Shown here: positions 51,459 to 61,107 of the stretch, in pieces
How positions within the stretch are numbered: the first letter of the stretch is position 1
Layout: each line of letters begins with the position of its first letter
Assembly (NCBI RefSeq): GCF_003576475.1
Contig: NZ_QWGR01000015.1
Location: 62,001 to 126,000, forward strand
Reading direction: 5' to 3'
Source of the DNA: Maribellus luteus
Lineage (GTDB): Bacteria; Bacteroidota; Bacteroidia; Bacteroidales; Prolixibacteraceae
Length of the DNA: 64,000 nucleotides
Notes under the pieces: model-generated
Told to the model about the DNA's origin: nothing
Seen by the model: the letters and a program-made list of their open reading frames with translations, nothing else
Database searches by the model: none
Made by a program: the position numbers and the translations under genes

Positions 51459-54290
51459 TTACTCTATTACATACCAGTTGTAAGAATTTGCCGGAATGGT
51501 AACTGTGATCTTTACTTTGTAGTCGCGACTGATTCTGTACTCTTTAGCCGTCCCCTCTTTTTCACGTATTAGCGCAAAATCTGTTAATCCAGTATAGTAA
51601 AGCGGCAATTCAATTTCACGAACCATCTCTTCAGCTGTTGGATTAAAAAACATAGCCAGGCCTTTTTCTTCTCCTTGCGGATCAACATGCAGAATAGCAT
51701 CATAATCGCGTCCATCAGCACGACGAATATGAATGATGTCACTGTCCAGAATACGACGATGTTGCTTGTAGAAGTCCACCCATTTTTTCACCAGCTCTTT
51801 TGTTTCCGGGGCATCGTATAATTTGGGACCACGGTAACAAGCCTGCACCCCGGCTCCAAATAAGTTTGCCAAACGTTGACCGTAATGCGGCAAATGATCT
51901 TTCAACGGTTCAATAGTAGCAGCCTCTCCTCCTCCATGATACTCAACCAGCGGCACAAACATCCAGCCCATCGATGGCGTTTTGGTCCAGGTTCCGTCGT
52001 AAATATTTTGCCTCTCAACGATTTCCTGCTGCTCACGCGGCAACGACCAGTTGGTTTCGCGGTAACCCATGCCTGTTTTGTTGCTTCCGCTCAGGAAATA
52101 ATAGTCGGGTACATTCAGATAAATGCCTTTGCCCCGACACCATTTGTAGAAATCGGTAATCCGTTTATACTGGTTCCACTGTGAATCGGCCAAGCCTTTA
52201 TGTCCGGGATGCTTTTCCGATGAACAAATATCCCCCGGGTACGAGCCATCGTGCTCAAAAATATCCAATCCCGATTGCTCAAAAAGTTGATACATTTTCT
52301 CAAAATAGCTTTGTCCCCATTCGCTTTCCAAACAGGGAGAATTGCCAAAACGGGGAGTCATGCCCTCAGGCATCACCACATCATTTTCGGCATTGATCCT
52401 CCGGCTTGCCAGCAACGAATAGCCGCCCAACGCTATGCCTTTCGAATGGGCATAATCGGCCAGCTTCTTCATTCGTTGCAGATTTTCAGGGCTATTGTCC
52501 TCAGCATTAAATCCACTCCCGAAGGTCATAATTACCATTTCAAAACCCACCTCTGAGCACTGATCAACAGCGGTTTTCACAGCCTCATCCGAGGCACTGC
52601 GGACGTGCATTAAAATCGGGTTTTCAGTTGCCCATGGCGCCAACGCCCGCATCATGCGGCGGTGCTCCAATCCTTTTCGTTCCTGAATACGGCTATCGTG
52701 CAGCAATTCCCAAATCCTATATGAATTGAAAGTTTTACCGGTTTCCAAACGCTGATCGGATCCGTATTTAGGATAAGCTTCGAGCAAACACGGAGTCACC
52801 CGCTCGTAGTTTACCTGTGTTTTATACAAGGGATCGACATTCCAGGCCAAACTGGTTCGAAAAATACTCTCATTCGACATTCCTCCGAAATTATAATCGC
52901 TTTCCACTGTTATATTGGGCAGCTCCCACTTTGTCTTCGAATCCACCACACTTTCGGCTTCGGTTACCGCCAGAATTTCTGATTTGAAGGTATTAAGCTG
53001 CACTGCCCGATTGGACTTGTTTTCCACAGTGATCCATTTCGAAAAAACGGGCATGTCGTCATACAATTCGTAGTGTACTTTTACTTCGATATCCTTCAGA
53101 TAGCTGAATTTTTCTTTTCCCGCCAAACGTGCATTATCACTCAATTCTCCCAACATTTGAAACGCCTCAAAATGGCAACGCCCACGCTCCCCTTTTTCTG
53201 CATGATCTGAATTCTTTCCGGCCCAGTCCATTTTACCCAAACGAACCTTTTCAAGCTTATCGGAAGCAGAGATAGCGGTTTGTCCGACTTCTGTCCAGCT
53301 TTTTTGATCGTACGAATACGAAGCCTGCACCTTTCCTTCTTTCAGTTCCATACGCAGCCAAACTGCCTTATCGGGTTCCAAGCCTTTCAAAACTTTCTCC
53401 TGTTCTCCGTCGAAAAACCCGAGTTCATTTTTTTTAATCCGAAGATTTATCTTGACCACCTTATCTCCAAACACGAGGCCCATTCCCGGTCCCCAGCTCA
53501 CACTCTGATCAGTGCCAGGGTTTATTTTAGCAAGAAATACTGATGATCCAGCAGAGACAACACGATCAGCATACACAGCGGTGTTTGCCAGCGCCATAAT
53601 TTCGCCTGATTTTCCCTCGTTGATGAAAGAATTTCGCTCATCAGCCTTCGACTCGAAACGCAACCATGCATTATCCAGTTTTTCAAAACCATCTGAAAAT
53701 AAGACAGGACGACTGTCATCACTCTGCATCTGCGCGGCAAGTACCTCCAAAGCCTGTTTGTCGAGCTGGTAACGGAAAACTAGCTCTTTTCCGGGAACAG
53801 GCCATGGCATATCTTTGGGCATCCACTCCGGACGTTTTTTCCATGCAAAACGCTCTTTAGTTTCATCCAGTGAATAATCGACCAACTTAAACGAAGCCGG
53901 ATCGGCAGTCATTTGGTCCAACCATTCGGGCAACAAATAATTGTGAATAGGTTGCCCAAGCAGGCCACCAACATTGAACTTCATTCCATCAATTTCGACT
54001 TCAGCCTCCGGACGTACCGAACGCAAAAACGCTTCATCTTTGGACAGCAAATCCAAACCAACAGTTGCGCCATTAGGACTGGTAGTGAATGTTCGCGAAA
54101 CAAGGCCGTTTGAAAACACGATTTGTCCGTTCTCTCCCTCATACATATTGGCGGGAGCCTTCACCGTTTCCACGAGCCAGTCTTGCTGAATCATCACCTT
54201 CTCCTTCTGAAAAGAGGGATAATTGCTTTGTGCATTTGCCAATCCACAAAAAAACAGGGACGCGACAAATACGATTTTACGTTTATTCAT
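51459..54290 (-). CDS. Secreted alpha-galactosidase-like (clan GH-D type) glycosidase with an inserted LamG-like domain
   Basis: 943 residues. Signal peptide ends GLANAQ. The N-terminal beta-sandwich (about 30-200: GQIVFSNGLVSRTFTTSPNGATVGLDLL) resembles those before GH36-type barrels. Residues about 205-385 form a concanavalin/LamG-like module (VLFSDGFEKLDNAWLRFES, GMGLVFGD) inserted before the sandwich resumes (VKVHYELYDDMPVFSKWITVEN). The barrel (about 530-860) carries LDIFEHDGSYPGD, a plausible nucleophile region, and GIYLNVPDYYFLSGSNKTGMGY. I cannot assign a numbered GH family with certainty; an alpha-linked galactoside or related sugar is the first guess. It lies last in the fucosidase PUL. 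Confidence 0.7.
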   Translation of the reverse strand: MNKRKIVFVASLFFCGLANAQSNYPSFQKEKVMIQQDWLVETVKAPANMYEGENGQIVFSNGLVSRTFTTSPNGATVGLDLLSKDEAFLRSVRPEAEVEIDGMKFNVGGLLGQPIHNYLLPEWLDQMTADPASFKLVDYSLDETKERFAWKKRPEWMPKDMPWPVPGKELVFRYQLDKQALEVLAAQMQSDDSRPVLFSDGFEKLDNAWLRFESKADERNSFINEGKSGEIMALANTAVYADRVVSAGSSVFLAKINPGTDQSVSWGPGMGLVFGDKVVKINLRIKKNELGFFDGEQEKVLKGLEPDKAVWLRMELKEGKVQASYSYDQKSWTEVGQTAISASDKLEKVRLGKMDWAGKNSDHAEKGERGRCHFEAFQMLGELSDNARLAGKEKFSYLKDIEVKVHYELYDDMPVFSKWITVENKSNRAVQLNTFKSEILAVTEAESVVDSKTKWELPNITVESDYNFGGMSNESIFRTSLAWNVDPLYKTQVNYERVTPCLLEAYPKYGSDQRLETGKTFNSYRIWELLHDSRIQERKGLEHRRMMRALAPWATENPILMHVRSASDEAVKTAVDQCSEVGFEMVIMTFGSGFNAEDNSPENLQRMKKLADYAHSKGIALGGYSLLASRRINAENDVVMPEGMTPRFGNSPCLESEWGQSYFEKMYQLFEQSGLDIFEHDGSYPGDICSSEKHPGHKGLADSQWNQYKRITDFYKWCRGKGIYLNVPDYYFLSGSNKTGMGYRETNWSLPREQQEIVERQNIYDGTWTKTPSMGWMFVPLVEYHGGGEAATIEPLKDHLPHYGQRLANLFGAGVQACYRGPKLYDAPETKELVKKWVDFYKQHRRILDSDIIHIRRADGRDYDAILHVDPQGEEKGLAMFFNPTAEEMVREIELPLYYTGLTDFALIREKEGTAKEYRISRDYKVKITVTIPANSYNWYVIE

Positions 54291-54337
54291 TTTATAATAA
54301 TTGATTTAGGTTATTTAACTATCTACATGATACGGAG

Positions 54338-55066
54338 CTATTTTAGCCTCCCAAGCCACAGCCACTGAAAACCAACGTCCTCGTTTTTACCGGGAACTAT
54401 TTCCATTTCAACATCATAAAAACCGGGCGACGGAAATAAAAGCGTCCCTATCCTGTGTGATTTGAAGCTATTAATTTGCCAATCAGACCGAGGCTCACCG
54501 ACCGTCTGTCCTGTCGGTTTTAACTCTGACTGAACTGATTTTCCTGCACAGCGAATTATAATTGTTCCGTTCTTCGATTTTCCCTGGAAATTGTATGAAA
54601 CATCGGCATTCATCGAACAAGGCTGATCAACAAAAATGCGCCACTGATAAGTGCTTTTCTTCGAAACAGAGACATGAGCCGGCACCGAGCCATAACGTTC
54701 AGAGTCTTGAATAATGGTATTCCCTTTTGCTTTTTCAAGATTTTGGGGAGTCAATGAAAAACCTCCGGCCACTGTTTTAGCAACCAAACCATCCTGAATT
54801 GCAGGATAATGTTTGAATTCCATCACTACCACCGACACAAAAGGATCTGGTTGCTGATTGGGCAAAGCAATCGTTGTTACAACCTGACTAAATGAAAACG
54901 CCAGAGGCGATTTTTGCTTATCTGCCAACCAATAAACATTTTCAGCTTTTTTCGAAATTCCAGTCACACTCAAAATTTTGTTCAATGGCTAGTTATATAC
55001 ATGCAGGTAGAATTTAGTTTTACCGTCCTTTTTGCTGAATAAGCTTTTAGTATCACATTTATTTGA
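54338..55066 (-). pseudogene. Decayed alpha-L-fucosidase: C-terminal remnant with in-frame stop
   Basis: The open frame 54338-54985 encodes only domains seen after the barrel of GH29 enzymes (ISKKAENVYWLADKQ, VVTTIALPNQQPDPFVSVVVMEF, then a beta-rich domain). It has no ATG start and no signal. The same frame continues upstream as KKDGKTKFYLHVYN-stop-PLNK, where the TAG at 54989-54991 replaces a Trp expected in the GH29 motif HVYNWP. Two TGA codons end the frame at 55066, and no catalytic barrel exists in the 140 bp before the intact fucosidase. So this is a 5'-deleted relic. It may come from a former tandem fucosidase gene. Confidence 0.75.
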
Positions 55067-55205
55067 TCATCAAATATAGGGTATTTTACATTTGATTTCA
55101 GCCAATTGGAAGTCAGTTATCTCCAACATTGCATTAAATCTATAAGATAGAATGGGTATTATAAATCTCATACAGAATAATTTTAAAAGCGACATCAAAT
55201 ACTGA

Positions 55206-56585
55206 TTAAAAACAGGATAACTCCAGTAAATTAACTGGTCCAGCCGATTTAGTTATCTCAAGTTTTAGCTGAGAATACCTGCCATTTACGCATTCAATAC
55301 GCTTATGTCCCACACATGTGCCTTCGGCCAATTTCGTCCACTGACCATTTGTCATTCCCGAAAGCTTGTATTCGCGAATAATCTCACCTGTCGTAATGTT
55401 TTCTCTAAAAACAACATAAGAAACCGGCGTTTCTTGTTTCAGATCAAGTAAAAAGACATTCATATCGTCGGCGATGGGCCGCTTTACTGTTGCCAATGCT
55501 TTGCCAAAATGTTTACTAATTGCTTCGCCAAATTCTTTCATGCGTTTTACATCAGCATCGGGAACCAGTCCCCGGTCATCGATCACAATTCCCAACAACA
55601 TGTTGCTGTTTCGTCCTACACTTTGGGTATATTTTTTCACCAGCTGATCGAGTTCAAATAGCTGGTTATCTTCCCCTTTTTTCCAAAACCATCCTCCCTG
55701 AAACGAACTGTTCTTACGCAACGGAAAATCGGCTTCCCCGGGGCACCAGTATTGCCCCTCTGGATTTCCATTCAACCCCTTGATTTCGACAACACCCGAG
55801 GCAGATGTAAATGCATCGGTGCGTGCCCAGCACGGATAGGGTGCCACTCCTTCCTCATTGCCCACCCAGCGAATATTGTTGGGATGATTAAACGGCCCTT
55901 GAAAAGCGATGGCATTGGGCTGATATTTTTTCAGCATTGCCATCACATCAGCTCCTCCGGCTTCGACTGGCAGTACCCCTCCATCGAACCAGATTTCGAA
56001 CAATTCACCGTACTGTGACCAAAGCTCGGTTAATTGAGTTTCGACAACTTTATTGTAGCGTTTTTGGTCTTCCGGATCGCCGGACAACACTTTCCCTGGG
56101 TTATCCACCCGCAAGTAACCATTGGCTGTAGTTGACGCATAAATCCCCGGTTTAATGCCGTACTTTTTGCACGAAGCAATAAAATCGGCTACCAGATCAC
56201 CTTTACCGTTTTTCCAGGGCGAATTTTTCACACTGTATTCATGAGCCTTTGTTGGCCATAAACTAAAGCCTGAACAATGCTTGGCTACCAATACCGCATA
56301 CTTGGCGCCGGCAGATTTAGCGGCCTTCAACCACTGGTCTGTATCTAAAGCCGACGGGTTAAATACCGAAGCATCCGGATGTTTGCCCATATCCCGTCTC
56401 CATTCATACTCGGGTTTGAACACAGGCATATCAAAATGGATAAGCACTCCTATTTCCTGATTGGCCCATTCAACCTGACGAGCAGAGGGCACGACAATCT
56501 TTTTATCACTTGCGGTAATTTGAGCAAAAGTGCTCAAACATGAAATTATTGCAATAACAGCAATAATTGACTTCTTAAATTTCAT
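55206..56585 (-). CDS. GH29 alpha-L-fucosidase
   Basis: 459 residues with a signal peptide ending LSTFAQ. The barrel shows WANQEIGVLIHFDMPVF, AGAKYAVLVAKHCSGFSLWPT, SVKNSPWKNGKGDLVADF and YGELFEIWFDGGVLP, where the Asp of WFDGG (near residue 200) is the GH29 nucleophile. The end of the protein (about 350-455) is a beta-sandwich (VSYVVFRENITTGEIIREYKLS). It resembles the subfamily that acts on alpha-1,3/1,4-linked fucose and lacks the long C-terminal domains kept in the relic downstream. It removes L-fucose from oligosaccharides in the periplasm or outside. It lies between the relic and the 829-aa lipoprotein. Confidence 0.93.
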   Translation of the reverse strand: MKFKKSIIAVIAIISCLSTFAQITASDKKIVVPSARQVEWANQEIGVLIHFDMPVFKPEYEWRRDMGKHPDASVFNPSALDTDQWLKAAKSAGAKYAVLVAKHCSGFSLWPTKAHEYSVKNSPWKNGKGDLVADFIASCKKYGIKPGIYASTTANGYLRVDNPGKVLSGDPEDQKRYNKVVETQLTELWSQYGELFEIWFDGGVLPVEAGGADVMAMLKKYQPNAIAFQGPFNHPNNIRWVGNEEGVAPYPCWARTDAFTSASGVVEIKGLNGNPEGQYWCPGEADFPLRKNSSFQGGWFWKKGEDNQLFELDQLVKKYTQSVGRNSNMLLGIVIDDRGLVPDADVKRMKEFGEAISKHFGKALATVKRPIADDMNVFLLDLKQETPVSYVVFRENITTGEIIREYKLSGMTNGQWTKLAEGTCVGHKRIECVNGRYSQLKLEITKSAGPVNLLELSCF

Positions 56586-56710
56586 AGTATTTTTTTCTTT
56601 TAAACTTATAGTGTTTTTATCTCCCTACTTGCAAATTTCCCCAAAGCCGATCTTACTGTTTTACCAACAAATTATTTTTCATTTCCCATTACTGAACCGA
56701 TAGTTAATTC

Positions 56711-56724
56711 ACCGTTATAACGGT
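56711..56724. repeat. 14-bp perfect palindrome upstream of the fucosidase gene
   Basis: ACCGTTATAACGGT is a perfect palindrome in the 200-bp gap between the 829-aa lipoprotein gene and the fucosidase gene. It could be an operator; the rest of the gap is AT-rich and shows nothing clear. Confidence 0.4.
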
Positions 56725-56784
56725 TTGTTTCTATTTAAAATCAAAGAATCTCAATTCTCAAGATCCAATAAAATCAGGCTTTTC

Positions 56785-59274
56785 TTAATTATTTATTTTA
56801 AAATTTACAATCACTTTTGGTCCGGCTTCACTACCTTTCCCTTTATAATCAAACAAAATGGTGTTTTTCCCTTTTTCGATAAAAAGTTCCGGGATCGGTT
56901 CCGACGCCAAAAGCTTTCCATCCGTCGAATAATGTGCAGCCTGTCCGTTGGCTTCTGCCGTAACATATTCTCCGGGTTTTAGGGTGAAGGGAATGGCGCA
57001 CACGTCCGCATCAATTTTCAGGTAAATTCCGCTCAAGTTTTCTTTACTTGCTTTAGGAAGCCTTACGGCGAACTGCAATTTTTGTTTTTTCCCGGCACAG
57101 AAAAATTCCCATTCAGAAAAAGTAGGCTGGCCAGGTTCTTTCTGCATATTTAGATGTTCATAATCGAGAGAAATTACCGTTTCTAAATCTCTTTTCAGAA
57201 TGGTTTCGGGCAATGTATTCCTGTCATTGTCTCCCTGAATTTTGCCTGTTTCAGGTGTCCACGATTCCACAAATACCAACTCCGGTTTATTGCTCGAATC
57301 ATTTAGCTGATAAAAACTAAACGGATCGCGAAGTTGCTCTTTCTGTTCTTTTGTAAGAGTTTGATCCCAGCGCACTTTTTCCCATCGTTTAATCTCGTTC
57401 AGAATTTCATCGCCCTCCCGATTCTGCTTAATGCTATGGGGACTGATATAAAAATCGACTCCGGCATCGTAACCGGCACAAAGCCCCATTACCCATTGTA
57501 TATCTTTGAGTGTGGTTTTATCATCAATTCTGAACTGCCCCATTTTGCGTGGCATCAGGTCTTCTTCCAGTTCTTTTTGCACTTTTAAACGGTGATCGAG
57601 CTGCGACTCTCTGAAGTTTTTCGCCCACCAGGGTTCGCCCCAGCTTTCGTTGGCAAAATAATGCCAACTGTAGTGCATTACATCCGATGAATTGGCGATA
57701 ATATTTTTGTTTTCAAGATTGTCGAAAAAGACTTTTATAAAACGGTCGCACGAGTATCTGCCATGACCGGTTGCCATTGCTCCTTCAATGCCATCGAAAC
57801 TGATGCGCTCAAGTTTCGTCTGGTTAAAAAAGTGAGCCAGGTTTTTGGCTACCTCATCTTGCAGGTTGATGTCAGGAAAAAATACCTTGTAATAATGCGA
57901 AACCAGACGACCAACTTTTGCTCCTGCATTGTGGCTGCTTTTTTGGGTGCCAAAAGCTCCGCGTTTACACCCGCTTATAAGCAACTCTCCGTTTTTTGTT
58001 ACTGTTGAATACTCAATTATTTCATTTCCAATTTTTGCCGCAAAAGTTTCGCGGTTTTTATTTTCGTTGGCATTTAATCCTTCGGGCGATATGTCCAGCT
58101 TGTCTTTGGTATAAGCCGGTGCCATTTGCAGATCCGCAAGTATTATCTCAGTATCATCTTCCGAAATCGCTTTTTTTAGTGAAGTTACACCTGCCAGTTG
58201 CAGGTTAGGATGTGGTACCGGGGAGACAAGTGGATCGTTTTTGGTCAGGAAATTCGACAAGGTGTGTGCACCTAAAGTCATGTTCCGTGCTTTAGCTTTT
58301 TGTGTACATTCCAAAACCGATTGGTATCCTTTTGGAAAATCTTTTTCGCGAACCGGGTAAGTTCCCCACGATTCAAAAATTCCGGGATGATAAACACAGG
58401 TAATTCCTGCTTTTCCGGCTACATCCAGGCAAGCATCAATATTATGGGAGTTAAAACTCATAATAAATTTGGAAGAAGTGGCATATAGCGTATTCTTTAG
58501 CCACTCATTGTTGTGGGTCAAATAAGGTAATCCTTCATGCTGTTCAATCTCCGGAATAAGTTCTTTTAAGCTTTCAATGGATACGCCATAAATGGCAAAT
58601 TTCGATCCGATGAGTGTTGAATCGGAATCGTTTACCGGAGCAGCCTGTGTCAATTCCTGCAAACAACTGTTCTCCAATATTTCTTCTGAACGGTTTTTGG
58701 TAAATCCCTGCAAAACAGCTCCGTGTACTGTTTTTTGAGCTGCATTTCCAAAACGTTCGCGCGGAATTAATTCAAAGCCTCCACAGCTCTTCAGGTTCAA
58801 GCCCATAAGTCCGATGGCAAATTCGTTGTTGTATGCCACGCCTATCGATTTCCCGATTTTATCGGACAGGTTTACGTTATAAGGCCCCCAAATGATTTTT
58901 TCAATCTTTTCGGGTGATTTAAGTTCAACAAGTTCAAAGGTGATATAATTAGATTTTTCGGTACAGGCGATTTTCAAGCGTGTGTTTTGTTCGTCGAAAT
59001 TCAGGAAAAAATAACCGTCTTTTTGTGTAAAGCGAGAAGGCTTAAAATACTTTCCGTCAATTGATATTTGACAAACCGGGGAAGACAAATCAGGAACCAG
59101 GTAATTGTTGTTGTTGGTATCACATAGCTTAACAAGCATTCCGGTTTGATTGATATCCATTGTAAACGTTTCAGTTTGCAGTTGCACCGGTTTGCGTGTA
59201 CACGAAATCAGGATAAAAAAAACGGCGATAAGAGGTAAAAATAGCTTTCGGTTTATTAGTAACATGGTTTTCAT
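56785..59274 (-). CDS. Unassigned secreted lipoprotein, probable TIM-barrel glycosidase
   Basis: 829 residues from the ATG at 59274 (MLLINRKLFLPLIAVFFILISC gives a lipoprotein signal after three residues). A start at 59397 would run through the terminator and the SusD end and is rejected. The N-terminal third is beta-rich (FTMDINQTGMLVKLCD, YFFLNFDEQNTRLKIAC). The middle part looks like a barrel: ITCVYHPGIFESWGTYPV, MTLGAHTLSNFLTKNDPL, ERISFDGIEGAMATGHGRYSC, DVMHYSWHYFANESWGEPWW, GYDAGVDFYISP. A C-terminal sandwich follows (about 730-829). I do not recognise a numbered family. As first gene after the SusC/SusD pair and next to a fucosidase it is probably a key glycoside hydrolase of this PUL. 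Confidence 0.65.
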   Translation of the reverse strand: MKTMLLINRKLFLPLIAVFFILISCTRKPVQLQTETFTMDINQTGMLVKLCDTNNNNYLVPDLSSPVCQISIDGKYFKPSRFTQKDGYFFLNFDEQNTRLKIACTEKSNYITFELVELKSPEKIEKIIWGPYNVNLSDKIGKSIGVAYNNEFAIGLMGLNLKSCGGFELIPRERFGNAAQKTVHGAVLQGFTKNRSEEILENSCLQELTQAAPVNDSDSTLIGSKFAIYGVSIESLKELIPEIEQHEGLPYLTHNNEWLKNTLYATSSKFIMSFNSHNIDACLDVAGKAGITCVYHPGIFESWGTYPVREKDFPKGYQSVLECTQKAKARNMTLGAHTLSNFLTKNDPLVSPVPHPNLQLAGVTSLKKAISEDDTEIILADLQMAPAYTKDKLDISPEGLNANENKNRETFAAKIGNEIIEYSTVTKNGELLISGCKRGAFGTQKSSHNAGAKVGRLVSHYYKVFFPDINLQDEVAKNLAHFFNQTKLERISFDGIEGAMATGHGRYSCDRFIKVFFDNLENKNIIANSSDVMHYSWHYFANESWGEPWWAKNFRESQLDHRLKVQKELEEDLMPRKMGQFRIDDKTTLKDIQWVMGLCAGYDAGVDFYISPHSIKQNREGDEILNEIKRWEKVRWDQTLTKEQKEQLRDPFSFYQLNDSSNKPELVFVESWTPETGKIQGDNDRNTLPETILKRDLETVISLDYEHLNMQKEPGQPTFSEWEFFCAGKKQKLQFAVRLPKASKENLSGIYLKIDADVCAIPFTLKPGEYVTAEANGQAAHYSTDGKLLASEPIPELFIEKGKNTILFDYKGKGSEAGPKVIVNFKINN

Positions 59275-59283
59275 GTAATTATA

Positions 59284-59314
59284 AAAAGGTTGCCCCATAG
59301 TGGAGCAACCTTTA
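59284..59314 (-). terminator. Intrinsic terminator after SusD
   Basis: AAAGGTTGC and GCAACCTTT form a 9-bp stem (extended by A-T pairs) with an 11-nt loop. On the minus strand it ends in TTTTTATAAT. It lies 20 bp after the SusD stop, before the start of the next gene. Confidence 0.8.
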
Positions 59315-59332
59315 TAATGTTCATATTGATTT

Positions 59333-61096
59333 CTATAACTCAGGATTAAAAGTACCGCCCCAATCTTTATTTTGTTCCAGGTTCGGGTCTTTATCAATAT
59401 TATCCAACTGGATCGGGAAGAAGTAATATTTATCCGGCATCGACATCTGTCTTTGACCAGTAGTAATTAATTCTTCAACCGAGTAGGTAAAGTCTTCAGG
59501 TAACCATTCGTATTTGTTTGCTTTTGCAACATCGTCAGGTGTAACCTGGTCGTAAGTTCTGTCTGCCACTTTCATGGTCATGATACCGTATTTATGCATT
59601 CCGTCTATGCGGTTTAACATACGGTGGCGGCGAAGGTCCCAGAAACGTTTTCCTTCAAAAACCATTTCAATGTATTTTTCCTGAAGCAGCGCTTCGCGAA
59701 CTTCTTCTTTGGTCATACCCGATTTAAGCCCGAACATTCCGTTTGCCCCGGGCTCAATCCCTGCACGTTCACGGATGTCTTTCAAAGCCTGAATAGCCAC
59801 GTCTGATTTTCCGGTTTCGTTGGCAGATTCGGCGTAGTTGAAAAGTACTTCGGTATAACGAATCTCCACCCAGTCGTAATCGTTGGTACCAACCAATTCC
59901 GGCGTAAGCGATTCGTTAATACCTTTACGGCAGAACAATCCGGTACGGTACTGGCTTTCGCCCTGAATAATATAACCAAAAGCATCAACCGAAGAAGCAA
60001 TATTGGTCATGGTGTATTGGCGACGTCCACCTTTCCCACTTAATTCGTAAAGTTCACCGTTCCAAACCAAAGTAGCAGCAAAACGCGGATCACGGTCTTT
60101 CCAGAAAGTTTGTACATCGTACGTATATTTTGATGTCGGGTCGCCGGGCATTTTACCATCCAGCATCGGATAAGCTTCGGCGAGCGCCCAAATTGGCTGG
60201 TCTCCACCAGTAGCATTTTTTGTTTCAGAAAGCGGACGTACAGAATTTTCTCCACGACCGTTTGATTTTACCGGATCTTTATATACTACTGAAAGGATAT
60301 TTTCTTTATGCCCTTCCGTTTCAAAAATAGAAGTATAATCTTCAAGCAATCCATAACCATTGGCATTTAAAAAATCGATGGCTGTTTTGTTGGCGGTATA
60401 TGCTTCCTGCCAATATGCGTTTCCATACGGATTAGATGAATTAAACTGTGGCGATGCTTTGTAAAGCAACACACGGCCTTTCAAAGACAAAGCAGCTGCT
60501 TTGTCAATTCGTCCAAAGTCGGAACCGGTATACTTATTAGGCAGGTTGGCAATAGCATAGTCAAGGTCTTCGATAATAAAATCGAAACATTCTTTGGTTG
60601 AATTTCTGCTTACCATAAGGTCATCTTCCAAACTCTGTGGTTCCCTGATAATTGGAACACCACCATGATACACCACCATTTTGAAATAATGGTAGGCCCT
60701 TAAAAATTTGGCTTGTGCAAGAATTGCAGGTTTATCGTCTTCCGGAACAGCTCCTTCAGGCAATTCATGAATAAGAATGTTGATAGTACGGATACTTGAA
60801 TAAGGCCAGTAATTCATGGCTCCGTTGCTGGTTGTAATCCAGTCGACAGGAATAATGCTACCACTTTCATCGGCTTTGTTTCCATCATTTACAGGCCAAC
60901 CACCAAGCGTTAAATTGTAACAACGGGCCAGGTATGCCTGTACAGTTTGAATATCGTCGAAAGTACCTTCACCCGGATAGTTGCTCAGATCTTCCACCTC
61001 GTCGAGCACATTTCCACACCCTGTTGCAATAAGCAAGGCGAAAAAGATGCTTAGCAGTTTTATTGCAGTTTTATTTTTTGATATTGTTTTTCTCAT
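59333..61096 (-). CDS. SusD/RagB-family glycan-binding lipoprotein
   Basis: 587 residues. Signal ends LLIATGC; the mature protein begins GNVLDEVEDLSNYPGEGTFDDIQTVQAYLARCYN. Landmarks: AQAKFLRAYHYFKMVVYHGGVPII, DKAAALSLKGRVLLYKAS, WVEIRYTEVLFNYAESANETGKSDVAIQALKDIRERAG, LLQEKYIEMVFEGKRFWDLRRHRMLNR and the terminal DNIDKDPNLEQN. It pairs with the SusC 11 bp upstream. A terminator hairpin follows. Confidence 0.95.
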   Translation of the reverse strand: MRKTISKNKTAIKLLSIFFALLIATGCGNVLDEVEDLSNYPGEGTFDDIQTVQAYLARCYNLTLGGWPVNDGNKADESGSIIPVDWITTSNGAMNYWPYSSIRTINILIHELPEGAVPEDDKPAILAQAKFLRAYHYFKMVVYHGGVPIIREPQSLEDDLMVSRNSTKECFDFIIEDLDYAIANLPNKYTGSDFGRIDKAAALSLKGRVLLYKASPQFNSSNPYGNAYWQEAYTANKTAIDFLNANGYGLLEDYTSIFETEGHKENILSVVYKDPVKSNGRGENSVRPLSETKNATGGDQPIWALAEAYPMLDGKMPGDPTSKYTYDVQTFWKDRDPRFAATLVWNGELYELSGKGGRRQYTMTNIASSVDAFGYIIQGESQYRTGLFCRKGINESLTPELVGTNDYDWVEIRYTEVLFNYAESANETGKSDVAIQALKDIRERAGIEPGANGMFGLKSGMTKEEVREALLQEKYIEMVFEGKRFWDLRRHRMLNRIDGMHKYGIMTMKVADRTYDQVTPDDVAKANKYEWLPEDFTYSVEELITTGQRQMSMPDKYYFFPIQLDNIDKDPNLEQNKDWGGTFNPEL

Positions 61097-61107
61097 TGTT
61101 GTAAATT

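Noticed and set aside
59275-59397. N-terminal extension of the 829-aa lipoprotein
   Set aside because: It runs through a terminator hairpin and into the SusD gene, and the lipoprotein signal starts only at 59274.
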